Below, one piece after another: positions 26,822 through 36,120 of a DNA stretch of 64,000 nt (the stretch's first letter is position 1; every line of letters starts with the position of its first letter). This stretch comes from Bacteroidales bacterium. Its GTDB lineage: Bacteria; Bacteroidota; Bacteroidia; Bacteroidales; Salinivirgaceae. The stretch spans positions 247,828-311,827 of the forward strand of contig JAAYQU010000045.1 in NCBI GenBank assembly GCA_012519055.1. The letters are read 5' to 3'. Made by a program: the position numbers and the translations under genes. The notes beneath the pieces were generated by a model. That model had not been told where the DNA came from. It was given only the letters and a program-made list of their open reading frames with translations, and ran no database searches.

Positions 26822-27961
26822 TTATTTTCGAAATAGCCCAACAGTTTTTTCATTTACAACTCCAAACTGATAGTTATTTCGTATCAATAAAATTTCGTTT
26901 TCAATATTCGGTGCTTTTTCTCGTATCCCCTTGTATATCAATCTTCCGCTTATGTTATAAACTTCAATGTCAATCAATTCTCCTAGGTTATTTTCGGTTT
27001 TATTCATAATTGCCATTTCACCCACTTCAACAGTAATCTTCATAATTACAGGCAAATGATCACTTGAGTAGTATAAAGCATAGGTAACGCTATCAGGTAA
27101 TTCTTCTGACAGAGGCTCATTAATTAAACTCATGTTTAGTCGCTGTCCGTCATTACCTAAAGCCATGTAACTATTTTCGATATATTTTACCCTGTTCATA
27201 CCATTTAAAATATCCTCTGTTACAAATATAAAGTCAAACCTGTCATCAAGCCCTCCAGTTGCTCCACCACCGAAAGAAATTGTTCTTGTGCTTTGTGTGT
27301 GGATTGAAGCAAACGTAGGATTATCATGCCAGTTTCCCAAACTGTTTATCGGATCAAAAAATTTAATCGCACTACTGTCAATTAGGTAAACACAGGCAGG
27401 TTCAGTTTCGTAATTATAAAAATTAAGGTCACCGCCATAAAACACATTTCTTTTTACTGCTAACCGTTCAAGATAATTCGTAAACTGTTTTGTTTCAAAG
27501 TAACGCTTAATAGCGTTTGTTATTCCAGAGCTACCTTTCAAGTGTGCACAATAAAAGTCCATGAATACAGTATCGGTATCTGTATTCTTGTGGTAAAGTA
27601 GATATCTGTTAATCAGCCTCAAATCAGTAGGTATACTATCTTCTAATGCAAGCACCAATTTGTCAGTATTATAAAACAGCATATTGTCCTTGTCTGGACC
27701 ATTGGTAAACCTCGCTTTAGCATAGTTGCAAATGCCTGACTCATTAATAGCGTTTAGCATTGCGATAGAGGCTGTATCGCTTACTACTTCGTTCAATAGA
27801 ATAACGTCTGGCTTTGAATAACCAATTATAGTTCTATAATATGGCAGTTTGTCGATATGATAGTTTAGGATATTATAGTACATAACTGTCAATGTATCCA
27901 CACCTGCAAAACTACACTTCGCTGCAGTCAATATAAAAAATAAAATAAATATTTGTCTCAT
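26822..27961 (-). CDS. Secreted endonuclease/exonuclease/phosphatase-family protein
   Basis: The 379 residues from the ATG at 27961 begin with a signal peptide (MRQIFILFFILTAAKCSFAG); the frame is open 17 codons further but that part adds nothing. The EEP fold is shown by LTVMYYNILNYH, VILLNEV (metal-binding glutamate), GDLNFY, DRFDFIFVTEDI and YSSDHLPVIMKI (SDHxP catalytic motif). Such enzymes cleave nucleic acids or phospholipid/inositol phosphates. The C-terminus (IDIEVYNISGRLIYKG and a final FRK) looks like a shortened T9SS sorting tail without the usual YPNP start. It follows the sensor genes but is separated by about 185 bases. Confidence 0.82.
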   Translation of the reverse strand: MRQIFILFFILTAAKCSFAGVDTLTVMYYNILNYHIDKLPYYRTIIGYSKPDVILLNEVVSDTASIAMLNAINESGICNYAKARFTNGPDKDNMLFYNTDKLVLALEDSIPTDLRLINRYLLYHKNTDTDTVFMDFYCAHLKGSSGITNAIKRYFETKQFTNYLERLAVKRNVFYGGDLNFYNYETEPACVYLIDSSAIKFFDPINSLGNWHDNPTFASIHTQSTRTISFGGGATGGLDDRFDFIFVTEDILNGMNRVKYIENSYMALGNDGQRLNMSLINEPLSEELPDSVTYALYYSSDHLPVIMKITVEVGEMAIMNKTENNLGELIDIEVYNISGRLIYKGIREKAPNIENEILLIRNNYQFGVVNEKTVGLFRK

Positions 27962-28203
27962 AAAGTTAAAGCAATTGGTAAACCTATTAGCCATTTTTAA
28001 GTATATCATCAAATTTAGTGCAAAAAATCATTTTTTTAAGTCCATGATACTTTAACTGTCTTTTGAAATTTAAAAAGTTTAGAACATAGCCCATAAATAG
28101 CGTAATTTTTTGTATTTTTGTGTGCTTATCAATCAAAAAAGTATAAATCCTGTTCCCATGATAGGCGGGAGCTTAAGTTTCACAAACTAAACTCAATTAA
28201 AAA

Positions 28204-29397
28204 ATGTCAAAAGTTTTAATTATCGGAGCAGGCGGCGTAGGCAGTGTTGTCGTGCAGAAGTGCGCTCAAGTACCACATGTCTTTACTGATATTATGCTTG
28301 CTAGCCGTACAAAGTCAAAGTGTGATGCCATAGCGGCACGGGTGGGAGGTAATCGTGTTAAAACAGCACAAGTCGATGCTGACAATGTGCCTGAATTGGT
28401 GCAGTTAATCAAATCGTTTAAACCAGAAATGGTTATTAATGTTGCACTTCCGTATCAAGATTTAACAATAATGGATGCTTGTTTAGAAACAGGCGTACAT
28501 TATTTAGATACAGCTAATTATGAACCTAAAGACGAAGCCAAGTTTGAATATAAATGGCAATGGGCATACTTTGATCGATTCAAAGAGAAAGGCTTAACAG
28601 CTATTTTAGGATGTGGTTTTGACCCGGGTGTTACAAGTATCTACACAGCTTATGCAGCAAAACATCATTTCGATGAAATGCACTATTTAGATATAGTTGA
28701 CTGCAATGCTGGAGACCACGGAAAAGCTTTCGCAACCAATTTTAATCCTGAAATCAATATCCGTGAAGTAACACAAAAAGGAAGATATTGGGAAAATGGA
28801 AAATGGATTGAAACCAAACCTCACGAAATTAAGAAAGCATTGAACTATCCAAATATTGGACCTAAAAACTCGTATGTTATTTATCATGAGGAGCTTGAGT
28901 CGTTAGTTAAAAACTTTCCTACACTAAAACGTGCACGTTTTTGGATGACTTTCGGTGATGAGTATTTAACCCACCTACGAGTTATTCAAAACATTGGTAT
29001 GGCAAGTATTGAACCTATAATGTACAAAGGTGTAGAGATTATTCCATTACAGTTTTTAAAAGAGGTATTACCTAACCCGGGAGATCTAGGAGAAAACTAT
29101 ACAGGCGAAACCTCAATTGGTTGTCGTATTCGTGGAATAAAAGACGGAAAAGAGAAGACTTATTACATTTGGAACAATTGCAAACATCAAGATGCTTATA
29201 ATGAGACCGGAACGCAAGGTGTTTCTTATACAACTGGAGTTCCCGCAATGCTAGGTGCAAAAATGTTGTTAACAGGAAAATGGAAAAAACCAGGAGTCTT
29301 TAATGTTGAAGAGTTTGATCCAGATCCTTTTATGAATTTAATTGGTAAATACGGTTTACCTTGGGAAGAGGAAATAAACGGAGATATCGAGTTATAA
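28204..29397 (+). CDS. Carboxynorspermidine synthase (saccharopine dehydrogenase family)
   Basis: This 397-residue oxidoreductase begins with the Rossmann motif VLIIGAGGVGSVVVQKCAQ, followed by MLASRTKSKCDAIA and LGCGFDPGVTSIYTAYAAKHHFDEM-type segments. These match CASDH, which condenses L-aspartate semialdehyde with a diamine using NADPH to give carboxynorspermidine or carboxyspermidine. The close saccharopine dehydrogenases are the alternative, but the next gene encodes the matching decarboxylase, which settles the role. A terminator-like hairpin separates the two genes, so they may be separately controlled. Confidence 0.9.
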   Translation: MSKVLIIGAGGVGSVVVQKCAQVPHVFTDIMLASRTKSKCDAIAARVGGNRVKTAQVDADNVPELVQLIKSFKPEMVINVALPYQDLTIMDACLETGVHYLDTANYEPKDEAKFEYKWQWAYFDRFKEKGLTAILGCGFDPGVTSIYTAYAAKHHFDEMHYLDIVDCNAGDHGKAFATNFNPEINIREVTQKGRYWENGKWIETKPHEIKKALNYPNIGPKNSYVIYHEELESLVKNFPTLKRARFWMTFGDEYLTHLRVIQNIGMASIEPIMYKGVEIIPLQFLKEVLPNPGDLGENYTGETSIGCRIRGIKDGKEKTYYIWNNCKHQDAYNETGTQGVSYTTGVPAMLGAKMLLTGKWKKPGVFNVEEFDPDPFMNLIGKYGLPWEEEINGDIEL

Positions 29398-29420
29398 TAA
29401 CCTCAATAAATATTACTGAT

Positions 29421-29448
29421 AAAGAGACGCAACAAAAAGCGTCTCTTT
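29421..29448 (+). terminator. Rho-independent terminator after the CASDH gene
   Basis: AAAGAGACGC (29421-29430) pairs exactly with GCGTCTCTTT (29439-29448) around an A-rich loop, followed by TT. The stem shares the GAGACG core of the dispersed hairpin repeats. Confidence 0.8.
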
Positions 29449-29501
29449 TAGCTTAGTACTTGAATATTTATAGCAAATAAAACAAACACGGTGACTGTAT
29501 A

Positions 29502-29534
29502 AACTTTTAACTTTCACCTTTTACCTTTTAACTT
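29502..29534. repeat. Pyrimidine-rich tract directly before the nspC start
   Basis: AACTTTTAACTTTCACC and TTTTACCTTTTAACTT units end two bases before the nspC start codon, so the tract forms the 5' leader where a ribosome-binding site would be. Confidence 0.75.
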
Positions 29535-29536
29535 AT

Positions 29537-30679
29537 ATGAATATTGAACAAATACCCTCACCTTGTTTTGTACTCGATGAAAAATTATTACGCTCAAATC
29601 TCGAGTTAATTCGCTATGTGCAAGAGCAGTCAGGTGCCGAAATAATACTCGCCTTTAAAGGATTTGCAATGTGGAGTGCATTTCCGATTGTCAGAGAATA
29701 TATTAAAGGTGCAACTGCAAGTTCGCTTTATGAAGCACGTTTGTGTTTCGAGGAGATGAAAACCCTGGCACATGTTTATGCTCCTGCATATTTTCATGAT
29801 GAATTTGAAGAGTTGATGAACTACAGTAGTCACATTGTTTTCAACTCTTTATCACAGTTAAGACGGTTCGGCAATTTGATTAATACAGCTAAACATCACA
29901 TATCTTGTGGATTACGCGTAAACCCTGAAAAAAGTGATGTGGAAACGGAACTATATAACCCAAGTTCTCCTAAATCACGACTTGGAATTTTAAGTGAAAA
30001 TTTGCCGGATGTTTTGCCAGATATGGTTGAAGGACTACATTTTCACGTTTTATGTGAATCGACATCTCAAGCCTTAGAAGAGGTTATAGAATCATTTGAA
30101 AAGCTCTTTGGAAAATATATACCCAAATTAAAATGGGTTAATTTTGGAGGAGGACACTTAATGACTCGCAAAGGATATGATATTGAGCATCTTATAAGAA
30201 TTATAAAAAGCTTTAAACAAAAACATAACGTCAATGTAATTCTCGAACCCGGAAGTGCATTTGCGTGGGATACAGGTGTTTTAGTATCAAAAGTGCAAGA
30301 TATTGTTCAAAGCCGAGGTGTACAAACAGCTATTTTAGATGTTTCGTTCACTGCACATATGCCAGACACGCTTGAAATGCCATACAAACCACGCGTAAGA
30401 GGAGCTAAAGAACCCGACAACAACAGTAACCCGAAATACAAATATCGTTTAGGTGGAGTTAGTTGTTTAGCAGGTGATTTTATGGAAGAATACGATTTTG
30501 GAAAAGAGCTGAAAGTTGGCGACACTATAGTTTTAGAGGATATGATTCACTATACAATGGTCAAAACAAATATGTTTAACGGTGTTAAACACCCTTCCAT
30601 TGCCATTTGGAAAGCCAACGAAACGTTGCAAATGGTAAGAGAGTTTAATTATAACGACTTTAAATCAAGACTCTCGTGA
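29537..30679 (+). CDS. nspC: Carboxynorspermidine decarboxylase
   Basis: This 380-residue PLP enzyme of the alanine-racemase-like fold III decarboxylase group completes norspermidine or spermidine synthesis. Visible are the PLP-lysine segment LAFKGFAMWSAF near residue 36, the glycine-rich WVNFGGGHLMTRKGY loop, LEPGSAFAWDTG (phosphate-binding), and the C-terminal SCLAGDFMEEYDF motif with the catalytic cysteine. Length and motifs separate it from diaminopimelate decarboxylase. Together with the preceding gene it forms the aspartate-semialdehyde route, which Bacteroidota use in place of the S-adenosylmethionine route. Confidence 0.93.
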   Translation: MNIEQIPSPCFVLDEKLLRSNLELIRYVQEQSGAEIILAFKGFAMWSAFPIVREYIKGATASSLYEARLCFEEMKTLAHVYAPAYFHDEFEELMNYSSHIVFNSLSQLRRFGNLINTAKHHISCGLRVNPEKSDVETELYNPSSPKSRLGILSENLPDVLPDMVEGLHFHVLCESTSQALEEVIESFEKLFGKYIPKLKWVNFGGGHLMTRKGYDIEHLIRIIKSFKQKHNVNVILEPGSAFAWDTGVLVSKVQDIVQSRGVQTAILDVSFTAHMPDTLEMPYKPRVRGAKEPDNNSNPKYKYRLGGVSCLAGDFMEEYDFGKELKVGDTIVLEDMIHYTMVKTNMFNGVKHPSIAIWKANETLQMVREFNYNDFKSRLS

Positions 30680-30760
30680 GTCAATTAACAATTAACAATG
30701 AATAATTACCAAACATTAATTAATTTATTATCAGAAAGTTACATTCGGCTTGCACGTTGT

Positions 30761-30796
30761 TCCTTACATCTTATGCCTTTTCCCTTGCACCTTTCA
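30761..30796. repeat. Pyrimidine-rich tract directly before the SUI1 gene start
   Basis: The tract (TCCTTACATC, CCTTTTCCCTTGCACCTTTC) ends three bases before the ATG at 30800. Together with an AACAATTAACAATGAATAATT tract at 30683-30703 it fills the gap between nspC and the SUI1 gene. Confidence 0.65.
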
Positions 30797-30799
30797 TTA

Positions 30800-31147
30800 A
30801 TGTCATCTGACTGGAAAGATAAATTGGGAGGCATTGTCTATTCAACAAACCCCGATTTTAAAATTGATAGAGAACAAGAGCCTGAAGAAGAGACCCTTAA
30901 TCCTCAAAATCAAGATTTGCGTGTATCGCTTGACAGAAAACAACGTGGTGGTAAAAAAGTTACACTTATTACAGGTTTTATCGGCACAAAAGCTGATTTA
31001 GAGAAACTTGGAAAGAAGTTAAAATCAAAATGTGGAGTAGGAGGCACTGTAAAAGAAGGTAATATTATTATTCAAGGTGATTTTGTCAATAAAATTATTG
31101 AGCTTTTAAAAGCAGATGGATACAAGGTAAAACGTTCAGGAGGTTAA
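30800..31147 (+). CDS. SUI1/YciH-family translation initiation factor
   Basis: The 115-residue protein starts [20 protein letters not shown], the normal N-terminus of bacterial YciH/SUI1 proteins. The SUI1 domain follows ([39 protein letters not shown] and a final [19 protein letters not shown] helix). A frame open from 30698 would add 34 residues made of repeat sequence and was rejected. Family members resemble eukaryotic eIF1 and are thought to influence start-codon choice. Confidence 0.92.
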   Translation: MSSDWKDKLGGIVYSTNPDFKIDREQEPEEETLNPQNQDLRVSLDRKQRGGKKVTLITGFIGTKADLEKLGKKLKSKCGVGGTVKEGNIIIQGDFVNKIIELLKADGYKVKRSGG

Positions 31148-31150
31148 TGT

Positions 31151-31175
31151 AGAGACGTCGTATTATGGTGTCTCT
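31151..31175. repeat. AGAGAC/GTCTCT hairpin repeat
   Basis: AGAGAC (31151-31156) pairs with GTCTCT (31170-31175). The element begins with TGTAGAGACG like that at 8911 and lies just after the SUI1 stop codon. Its right arm contains an ATG that would begin a longer but unlikely form of the next gene. Confidence 0.65.
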
Positions 31176-31194
31176 CATAAATATGCATGAAATA

Positions 31195-32235
31195 ATGAGC
31201 AAAATAAAACCATACTTATATATTTTACTACTTTTTTTGATACCGATGGTGTTTTTCCATTTTTTTAGAAATACCAATGGTGATAGAAAAGAGAGAGTTA
31301 CAGAAGCAGTCGAAGAGACCTCATTTAAAAAACAGAAAGAGGTTCCCCCGTCATTAGTCATTCACGGAGGAGCTGGAACAGCAGATCCAGGGATGATGAG
31401 CGACTCCTTAAAAATAGCGTATAAAAGTGCTATGTTTGAAGTTTTGGAGATTGGTAAAGCTATGTTGTTAAATGGTGATTCTGCACATCATGTTGTCATT
31501 AAGGTTATTTCTATGATGGAGGATAATCATCTCTTTAACGCTGGGCGAGGAGCAGCACTCACAAACGAAGGTACAGTCACGCTTGATGCATCTATAATGA
31601 CTGGTTGGGACAAAAAAGCAGGCGCTGTTGCTTGTGTCGAGAATATTAAGAATCCGATTTATGCAGCCTATTGCGTTTTAAACAACTCTTCGCATGTGAT
31701 GCTTGTCGGTAAAGGAGCAGATGAGTTTGCTAAACAACAAGGACTTGAGATTGTTCCAAACTCATATTTTATTACCGCAAACGCAAAAGCAAGACTTAAA
31801 AAAGCCTTAGAAAACGACAAGTCAGGAACAGTTGGTTGTGTTGTACGCGACAAATACGGTAACTTAGCGGCAGGTACAAGTACTGGCGGAATGAGTAATA
31901 AAAAATATGGACGGGTAGGAGACTCTTCAATTATCGGTGCTGGCACGTGGGCAGATAATGATGTTTGTGCAGTTTCATGTACAGGTTGGGGCGAGTTTTT
32001 TATAAGAAGTGTTGTGGCACACGAAGTCGCAAGTTTAATAAAATATAAAGAGTATTCGTTGAGCAAATCATTACACGAAGTTGTTTGCAATCAGATAGAT
32101 AAACTAGGAGGTATCGGAGCAATTATAGCCATTGATAAAGATGGAGAAATTGCCATCGAGGGCAATACCACAACAATATTTCATGCATGGTTTGATAAAA
32201 ATGGAAGACAAAATGTAGCTTTATCAAAAAAATAG
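31195..32235 (+). CDS. Membrane-anchored isoaspartyl peptidase/L-asparaginase
   Basis: This is an Ntn-hydrolase of the plant-type asparaginase family, which self-cleaves into two subunits and removes isoaspartyl or asparagine side-chain groups. The segments LVIHGGAGTADPGM, FNAGRGAALTNEGTVTLDAS, and SGTVGCVVRDKYGNLAAGTS are visible; the threonine in GTVG should be the nucleophile after autocleavage, and TSTGGMSNKKYGRVGDSSI forms the substrate site. The N-terminus KPYLYILLLFLIPMVFF is a membrane anchor or an uncleaved signal, placing the enzyme outside the cytoplasm. ATG 31195 was chosen; upstream ATGs (31165, 31183) come from the repeat. It stands alone. Confidence 0.9.
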   Translation: MSKIKPYLYILLLFLIPMVFFHFFRNTNGDRKERVTEAVEETSFKKQKEVPPSLVIHGGAGTADPGMMSDSLKIAYKSAMFEVLEIGKAMLLNGDSAHHVVIKVISMMEDNHLFNAGRGAALTNEGTVTLDASIMTGWDKKAGAVACVENIKNPIYAAYCVLNNSSHVMLVGKGADEFAKQQGLEIVPNSYFITANAKARLKKALENDKSGTVGCVVRDKYGNLAAGTSTGGMSNKKYGRVGDSSIIGAGTWADNDVCAVSCTGWGEFFIRSVVAHEVASLIKYKEYSLSKSLHEVVCNQIDKLGGIGAIIAIDKDGEIAIEGNTTTIFHAWFDKNGRQNVALSKK

Positions 32236-32345
32236 CTGTAACTTGATTGCGAATTTTAAATATACAGATAATAGCAGATATCTTTTAATTAACTTGATTA
32301 CAAGTTTACTATAAGAGATAGTTTTTTACAATAAAAATAAACAGA

Positions 32346-35006
32346 ATGAGAATTACAAAAAAACAAAGTGTTAATATCGATAGTATAGGAGTTCCTATTC
32401 TGTTGTTGACATTTGATAAAAGTTTTAAAAAACCAACTTATTATATTAAGAAAGCTAATATTAAAGCGTACAACTTTTTTGGATTCGATAAAGACACAAA
32501 TCAAAGCCTTAATAATCATGTGTCTGATATTTACATAAATAAATTGGCCAATATAATCAATTCAGGAAAAGAAGAAGTAGTACAGTTTTACAATTTTAAA
32601 AACCAAACAGCAACTGATGCAATTGTAAAAGCTGTATCATTAGACAATAAGGATCTATACCTACTCACATTAGTACCAATTAATAATTCAAATATAGATA
32701 TTGAAATATCACAGTTGGTAAAAGAAATGCTTGATGTGTTTCCCGTAGGTATAACTGTTTATCAAAATCAAAAAATAGTTCAAATAAATAAAGAGATGGA
32801 AAACCTGACAGGTTTTTCAACTCAAAAGTTGAAAGAATACAATACTCCTGCATTTTATACATGCCCAGATTACAGAAGAATGGTTGAGACAGTTTACGAA
32901 AAGATTAATTCACAAACTGAGCCATTTGAGTTTTGGATTATATCTGAAGGGGGTGAAAGAAAGTACGTAAAAAACACCTTTTATAAATTAGCAAATAATA
33001 ATAATATAATAGTCAGTCTGTTATTTGATTTTACAGAGCAAAAAAACACACAAATAGAACTCGAAAAACGTAACGAAGAGATTAAAACCTTAGCCAGTAA
33101 TACAACCGCTTTTATTTTCAGATTTAATCGTGAGTTTGTTTGTACTAACGCAAACTATGGTGTAGAGCTAATAACAGGAATTTCTCCATCTGAAATGGTA
33201 GGCAAAAACATCGAAGAAATTGGTTTTAATAAAGATACTTTATCACTACTGAAAAAATATTTTATAGAGTCGTTTTCGGAACGTAAAAAGCGTAATATAG
33301 AGTATAGATTTGATTCCATAAGAGGAGAAAGAATTATTGAGGCCGTTTTGGTTCCAGAAACAGCACCTAATTCAAATACAGTGCATTCAGTTTTGTTTAT
33401 TAACAGAGATGTAACCGCACATCGAAATATGGTTGATAAAATAACCCAAAATGAAAAACACTACAGACTATTAGCCAATAATTCTACAGATGTTATCTGG
33501 ACAATGGATCTAAAAAGAGATATTTTGTACGTCAGTTCGGCTGTTGAAACAGTTTTAGGGTATAAACCAGAAGAGATGAGTACTGCAGTATTTGAATCTT
33601 CATTTACAAAAGAATCCTTGGAAGAGTTGCAAATGGTTGTAAATGACATAATTAAGCACATAAAACTTGGAAAACACGAAAAAATACGAAAAGATTATAG
33701 AATTGAAACACTACAGTATCGTAAAGACCGAACACTTAGACACATTGAAATCAACCTAAATGCTCAAACCGATGAATACGGAAGACATATTGGAATTATT
33801 GGTACATCAAGAGATATAACTATACGTAAAGAGGCTGAATTAGAGTTAATTGCAACGCGTGAGAAAGCACTTGAAGCAGATAGGTTGAAAACTGCTTTTC
33901 TCGCTAATATGAGTCACGAAATCAGAACACCAATGAATGGTATTTTAGGGTTTATTGATCTTCTTTCTGATGATGACTTAAGTACAGAAAAACGCTCTGA
34001 GTATCTTGAACTTATAAATATAAATGCAGGCCAATTATTACGACTTATTGATGATATTATCGATATATCGAGAATTGAAGCAGGACAGTTAACAATCAAA
34101 AACCATAGTACCGATATCATACAGCTGTTAAAGGATACTGTGAAAACACATAAAGAAAAGCTGAAATTCATAAATAAAGAGAACGTAGAAATAATATTTG
34201 AACCTCAAGATGAGGAACTAATAATTGATGTAGATCCTGTAAGATTTACACAAATAGTTTCAAACCTGATTGAAAATAGCGCAAAATTTACTGAAAAAGG
34301 AAATATTACTCTTAGTTACGTTAAGAGAGACCATGAAATAGAGTTTTGTATAGCCGATACTGGTATAGGATTAACTAAAGAAAATATTGATTATATATTC
34401 GATAGGTTTCGCCAAGTTGATGAACATGATTCAGCTAAATTTGGAGGTGCTGGGTTAGGACTTTCCATTGTAAAAAATTTGGTTGAATTGATGAAAGGAA
34501 CAATATGGGCAAAATCTAATGATGATAAAGGAGCTTCCTTCTATTTTACGTTACCAATTAAGAGCAATGTAGTTACAGTAGAGGTCCCATCTATCAGTCA
34601 AATAGCTCAAGATACCACTGGTGAAACTGTTACAAAAAATATATTGGTTGTTGAAGATGAGGAAATGAATTATATTTTGATAAGAGAGACACTTAAAAAT
34701 GAACCATATAAACTATTTTGGGCACAAGATGGAATTGATGCTATTGAGTTCGCAAAAAAGGAAAAAATAGACTTAATTTTAATGGACATCAGATTGCCAA
34801 GAATGAATGGATATGAGGCAGCAAAAATAATCAAAGCTACTCACCCGCACATATCAATAATAGCTCAAACAGCCTATTCAAACTATAACGATGTTGTAAC
34901 TGCCCTTGAGTCCGGTTGCGATGATTTTATTGTTAAGCCCCTTAAACCTAAAAAACTGAAATCTATGATTAAGAAATATTTGCGCGACAAAACTCATGAA
35001 AATTGA
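32346..35006 (+). CDS. PAS-domain hybrid sensor histidine kinase with receiver
   Basis: This 886-residue cytoplasmic protein has about four PAS-like segments (for example FPVGITVYQNQKIVQINKEM, FRFNREFVCTNANYGVELIT and VIWTMDLKRDILYVSSAVET), a HisKA box MSHEIRTPMNGILGFIDLL, an HATPase domain (ENSAKF, ADTGIGL, GGAGLGLSIVKNLVELM), and a C-terminal receiver (ILVVEDEE, LILMDIRLPRMNG, with lysine in FIVKPLK). There is no membrane segment, so it senses an internal signal, perhaps through a PAS-bound ligand. It has no neighbouring response regulator and its target is unknown. Confidence 0.92.
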   Translation: MRITKKQSVNIDSIGVPILLLTFDKSFKKPTYYIKKANIKAYNFFGFDKDTNQSLNNHVSDIYINKLANIINSGKEEVVQFYNFKNQTATDAIVKAVSLDNKDLYLLTLVPINNSNIDIEISQLVKEMLDVFPVGITVYQNQKIVQINKEMENLTGFSTQKLKEYNTPAFYTCPDYRRMVETVYEKINSQTEPFEFWIISEGGERKYVKNTFYKLANNNNIIVSLLFDFTEQKNTQIELEKRNEEIKTLASNTTAFIFRFNREFVCTNANYGVELITGISPSEMVGKNIEEIGFNKDTLSLLKKYFIESFSERKKRNIEYRFDSIRGERIIEAVLVPETAPNSNTVHSVLFINRDVTAHRNMVDKITQNEKHYRLLANNSTDVIWTMDLKRDILYVSSAVETVLGYKPEEMSTAVFESSFTKESLEELQMVVNDIIKHIKLGKHEKIRKDYRIETLQYRKDRTLRHIEINLNAQTDEYGRHIGIIGTSRDITIRKEAELELIATREKALEADRLKTAFLANMSHEIRTPMNGILGFIDLLSDDDLSTEKRSEYLELININAGQLLRLIDDIIDISRIEAGQLTIKNHSTDIIQLLKDTVKTHKEKLKFINKENVEIIFEPQDEELIIDVDPVRFTQIVSNLIENSAKFTEKGNITLSYVKRDHEIEFCIADTGIGLTKENIDYIFDRFRQVDEHDSAKFGGAGLGLSIVKNLVELMKGTIWAKSNDDKGASFYFTLPIKSNVVTVEVPSISQIAQDTTGETVTKNILVVEDEEMNYILIRETLKNEPYKLFWAQDGIDAIEFAKKEKIDLILMDIRLPRMNGYEAAKIIKATHPHISIIAQTAYSNYNDVVTALESGCDDFIVKPLKPKKLKSMIKKYLRDKTHEN

Positions 35007-35042
35007 TAAGGTTTATTGTAATAAAATGAAAATTAATAATAT

Positions 35043-35564
35043 ATGGAGTTTGGTAAAGTTTTAAATTACAGAAAAAGCATACGTTCTTTTACAAATGAAC
35101 AACTAACAGATACACAAATATTAGAACTAAAAAACTCTGTTTTTAAAGCTCCATCAGCTAAAGCAATTTATCCGTGGAAGCTATATTTTGTGACCAATGA
35201 AGAGAAAATTGATAAGTTGTCGAAGTTTAAAAGCAGTTCCGGGTTTATCAAGCAAGCGCCACTTCATGTTGTGGTAACAGCTGACACAAATCTCTCTGAT
35301 ATGTGGGTAGAAGACTGTTCAATTGTTGCTACATATTTATTACTCAAAGCTGTAGATTTAGGACTAGGTGCCTGTTGGCTTCAAGTAAGAAACCGACCAC
35401 ATAACGATAAAATAAGTGCGCAACAATATATTTCCAATCTTTTAGATTTGCCCGAATCATTGGGTATTGAGTGTGTTATTGCAATCGGATATCCAAAATC
35501 TGAACCTTCTCCACATGATGTACATTACACCGAAAGGAATGATAAATTTGTGGACATAAAATAA
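35043..35564 (+). CDS. Nitroreductase-family flavoprotein
   Basis: The 173 residues match small FMN-dependent nitroreductases: VLNYRKSIRSFTNEQL is the N-terminal FMN-phosphate site, KAPSAKAIYPWKLYFV follows, and LGLGACWLQVRN with the IAIGYPKSEPSP loop completes the fold. The substrate is unknown; such enzymes reduce nitro groups, quinones or other compounds with NAD(P)H. It begins 36 bases after the hybrid kinase gene and may be cotranscribed with it. Confidence 0.88.
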   Translation: MEFGKVLNYRKSIRSFTNEQLTDTQILELKNSVFKAPSAKAIYPWKLYFVTNEEKIDKLSKFKSSSGFIKQAPLHVVVTADTNLSDMWVEDCSIVATYLLLKAVDLGLGACWLQVRNRPHNDKISAQQYISNLLDLPESLGIECVIAIGYPKSEPSPHDVHYTERNDKFVDIK

Positions 35565-35596
35565 AACAGCAAAACCATTGAAATTAGAAATTCAAA

Positions 35597-35635
35597 ATCT
35601 GTGTAAATCCGTTTAATCAGTATGCTCTGTATTCT
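35597..35635. repeat. Single arm of the GAACACAGA-type element
   Basis: AATCTGTGTAAATCCGTTTA and TATTCT resemble the right arm of the elements at 55687-55776 and 63107-63202. It ends at the base before the HIT gene ATG. Confidence 0.45.
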
Positions 35636-36103
35636 ATGATTGATTGCCCATTTTGTCGGTTAGCTTCATCTGGCGCGTATTTTTACGAAAACAGATACTT
35701 TTTCGCCACTTACAATATCTCTCCAATACTGCCAGGGCACTCACTTGTAATCCCGAAACGCCACGTTGTACGCCTTGCGAACTTGTCGGAAATAGAAACG
35801 CAAGAAGTAATGCCATTTGTAATTAAAGTAAACAGAATATTATCAGAACTGTTTAATACACAAGATTTTGACATAAGTATTCAAGATGGAACGGCAGCCG
35901 GACAAACAATAATGCACTTGCATATACATGTAATCCCAAGAATATCAGGCGATTTACCCAATGCAGGCGATTGGTACGATTTACTGTACAATGACGATAA
36001 AAGCGTTATTGATAGTGCATTGCGTCCAAAATTATCAGAAGAGAAATTAAACGATATCACTTCAAAATTAAGAAGAGTTTCACAAAAAATATTTAACGAT
36101 TAA
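35636..36103 (+). CDS. HIT-family nucleotide hydrolase/transferase
   Basis: The 155-residue protein has an N-terminal CPFCRLASSG zinc-type cysteine pair, the LPGHSLVIPKRHV segment, and the catalytic histidine triad HLHIHVIPR near residue 115. HIT proteins act on the phosphate bond of nucleotide conjugates such as AMP-lysine or dinucleoside polyphosphates. It is about 70 bases after the nitroreductase gene and 17 before the binding-protein gene. Confidence 0.93.
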   Translation: MIDCPFCRLASSGAYFYENRYFFATYNISPILPGHSLVIPKRHVVRLANLSEIETQEVMPFVIKVNRILSELFNTQDFDISIQDGTAAGQTIMHLHIHVIPRISGDLPNAGDWYDLLYNDDKSVIDSALRPKLSEEKLNDITSKLRRVSQKIFND

Positions 36104-36120
36104 TCTTAATCCATATAAAA

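Noticed and set aside
30698..30799. N-terminal extension of the SUI1 protein
   Set aside because: The 34 extra residues derive from two intergenic repeats; family members start at [11 protein letters not shown].
31095..31361. 88-codon minus-strand frame across the asparaginase start
   Set aside because: It is antisense to the SUI1 end and the asparaginase membrane anchor; its hydrophobic look comes from the opposite strand.
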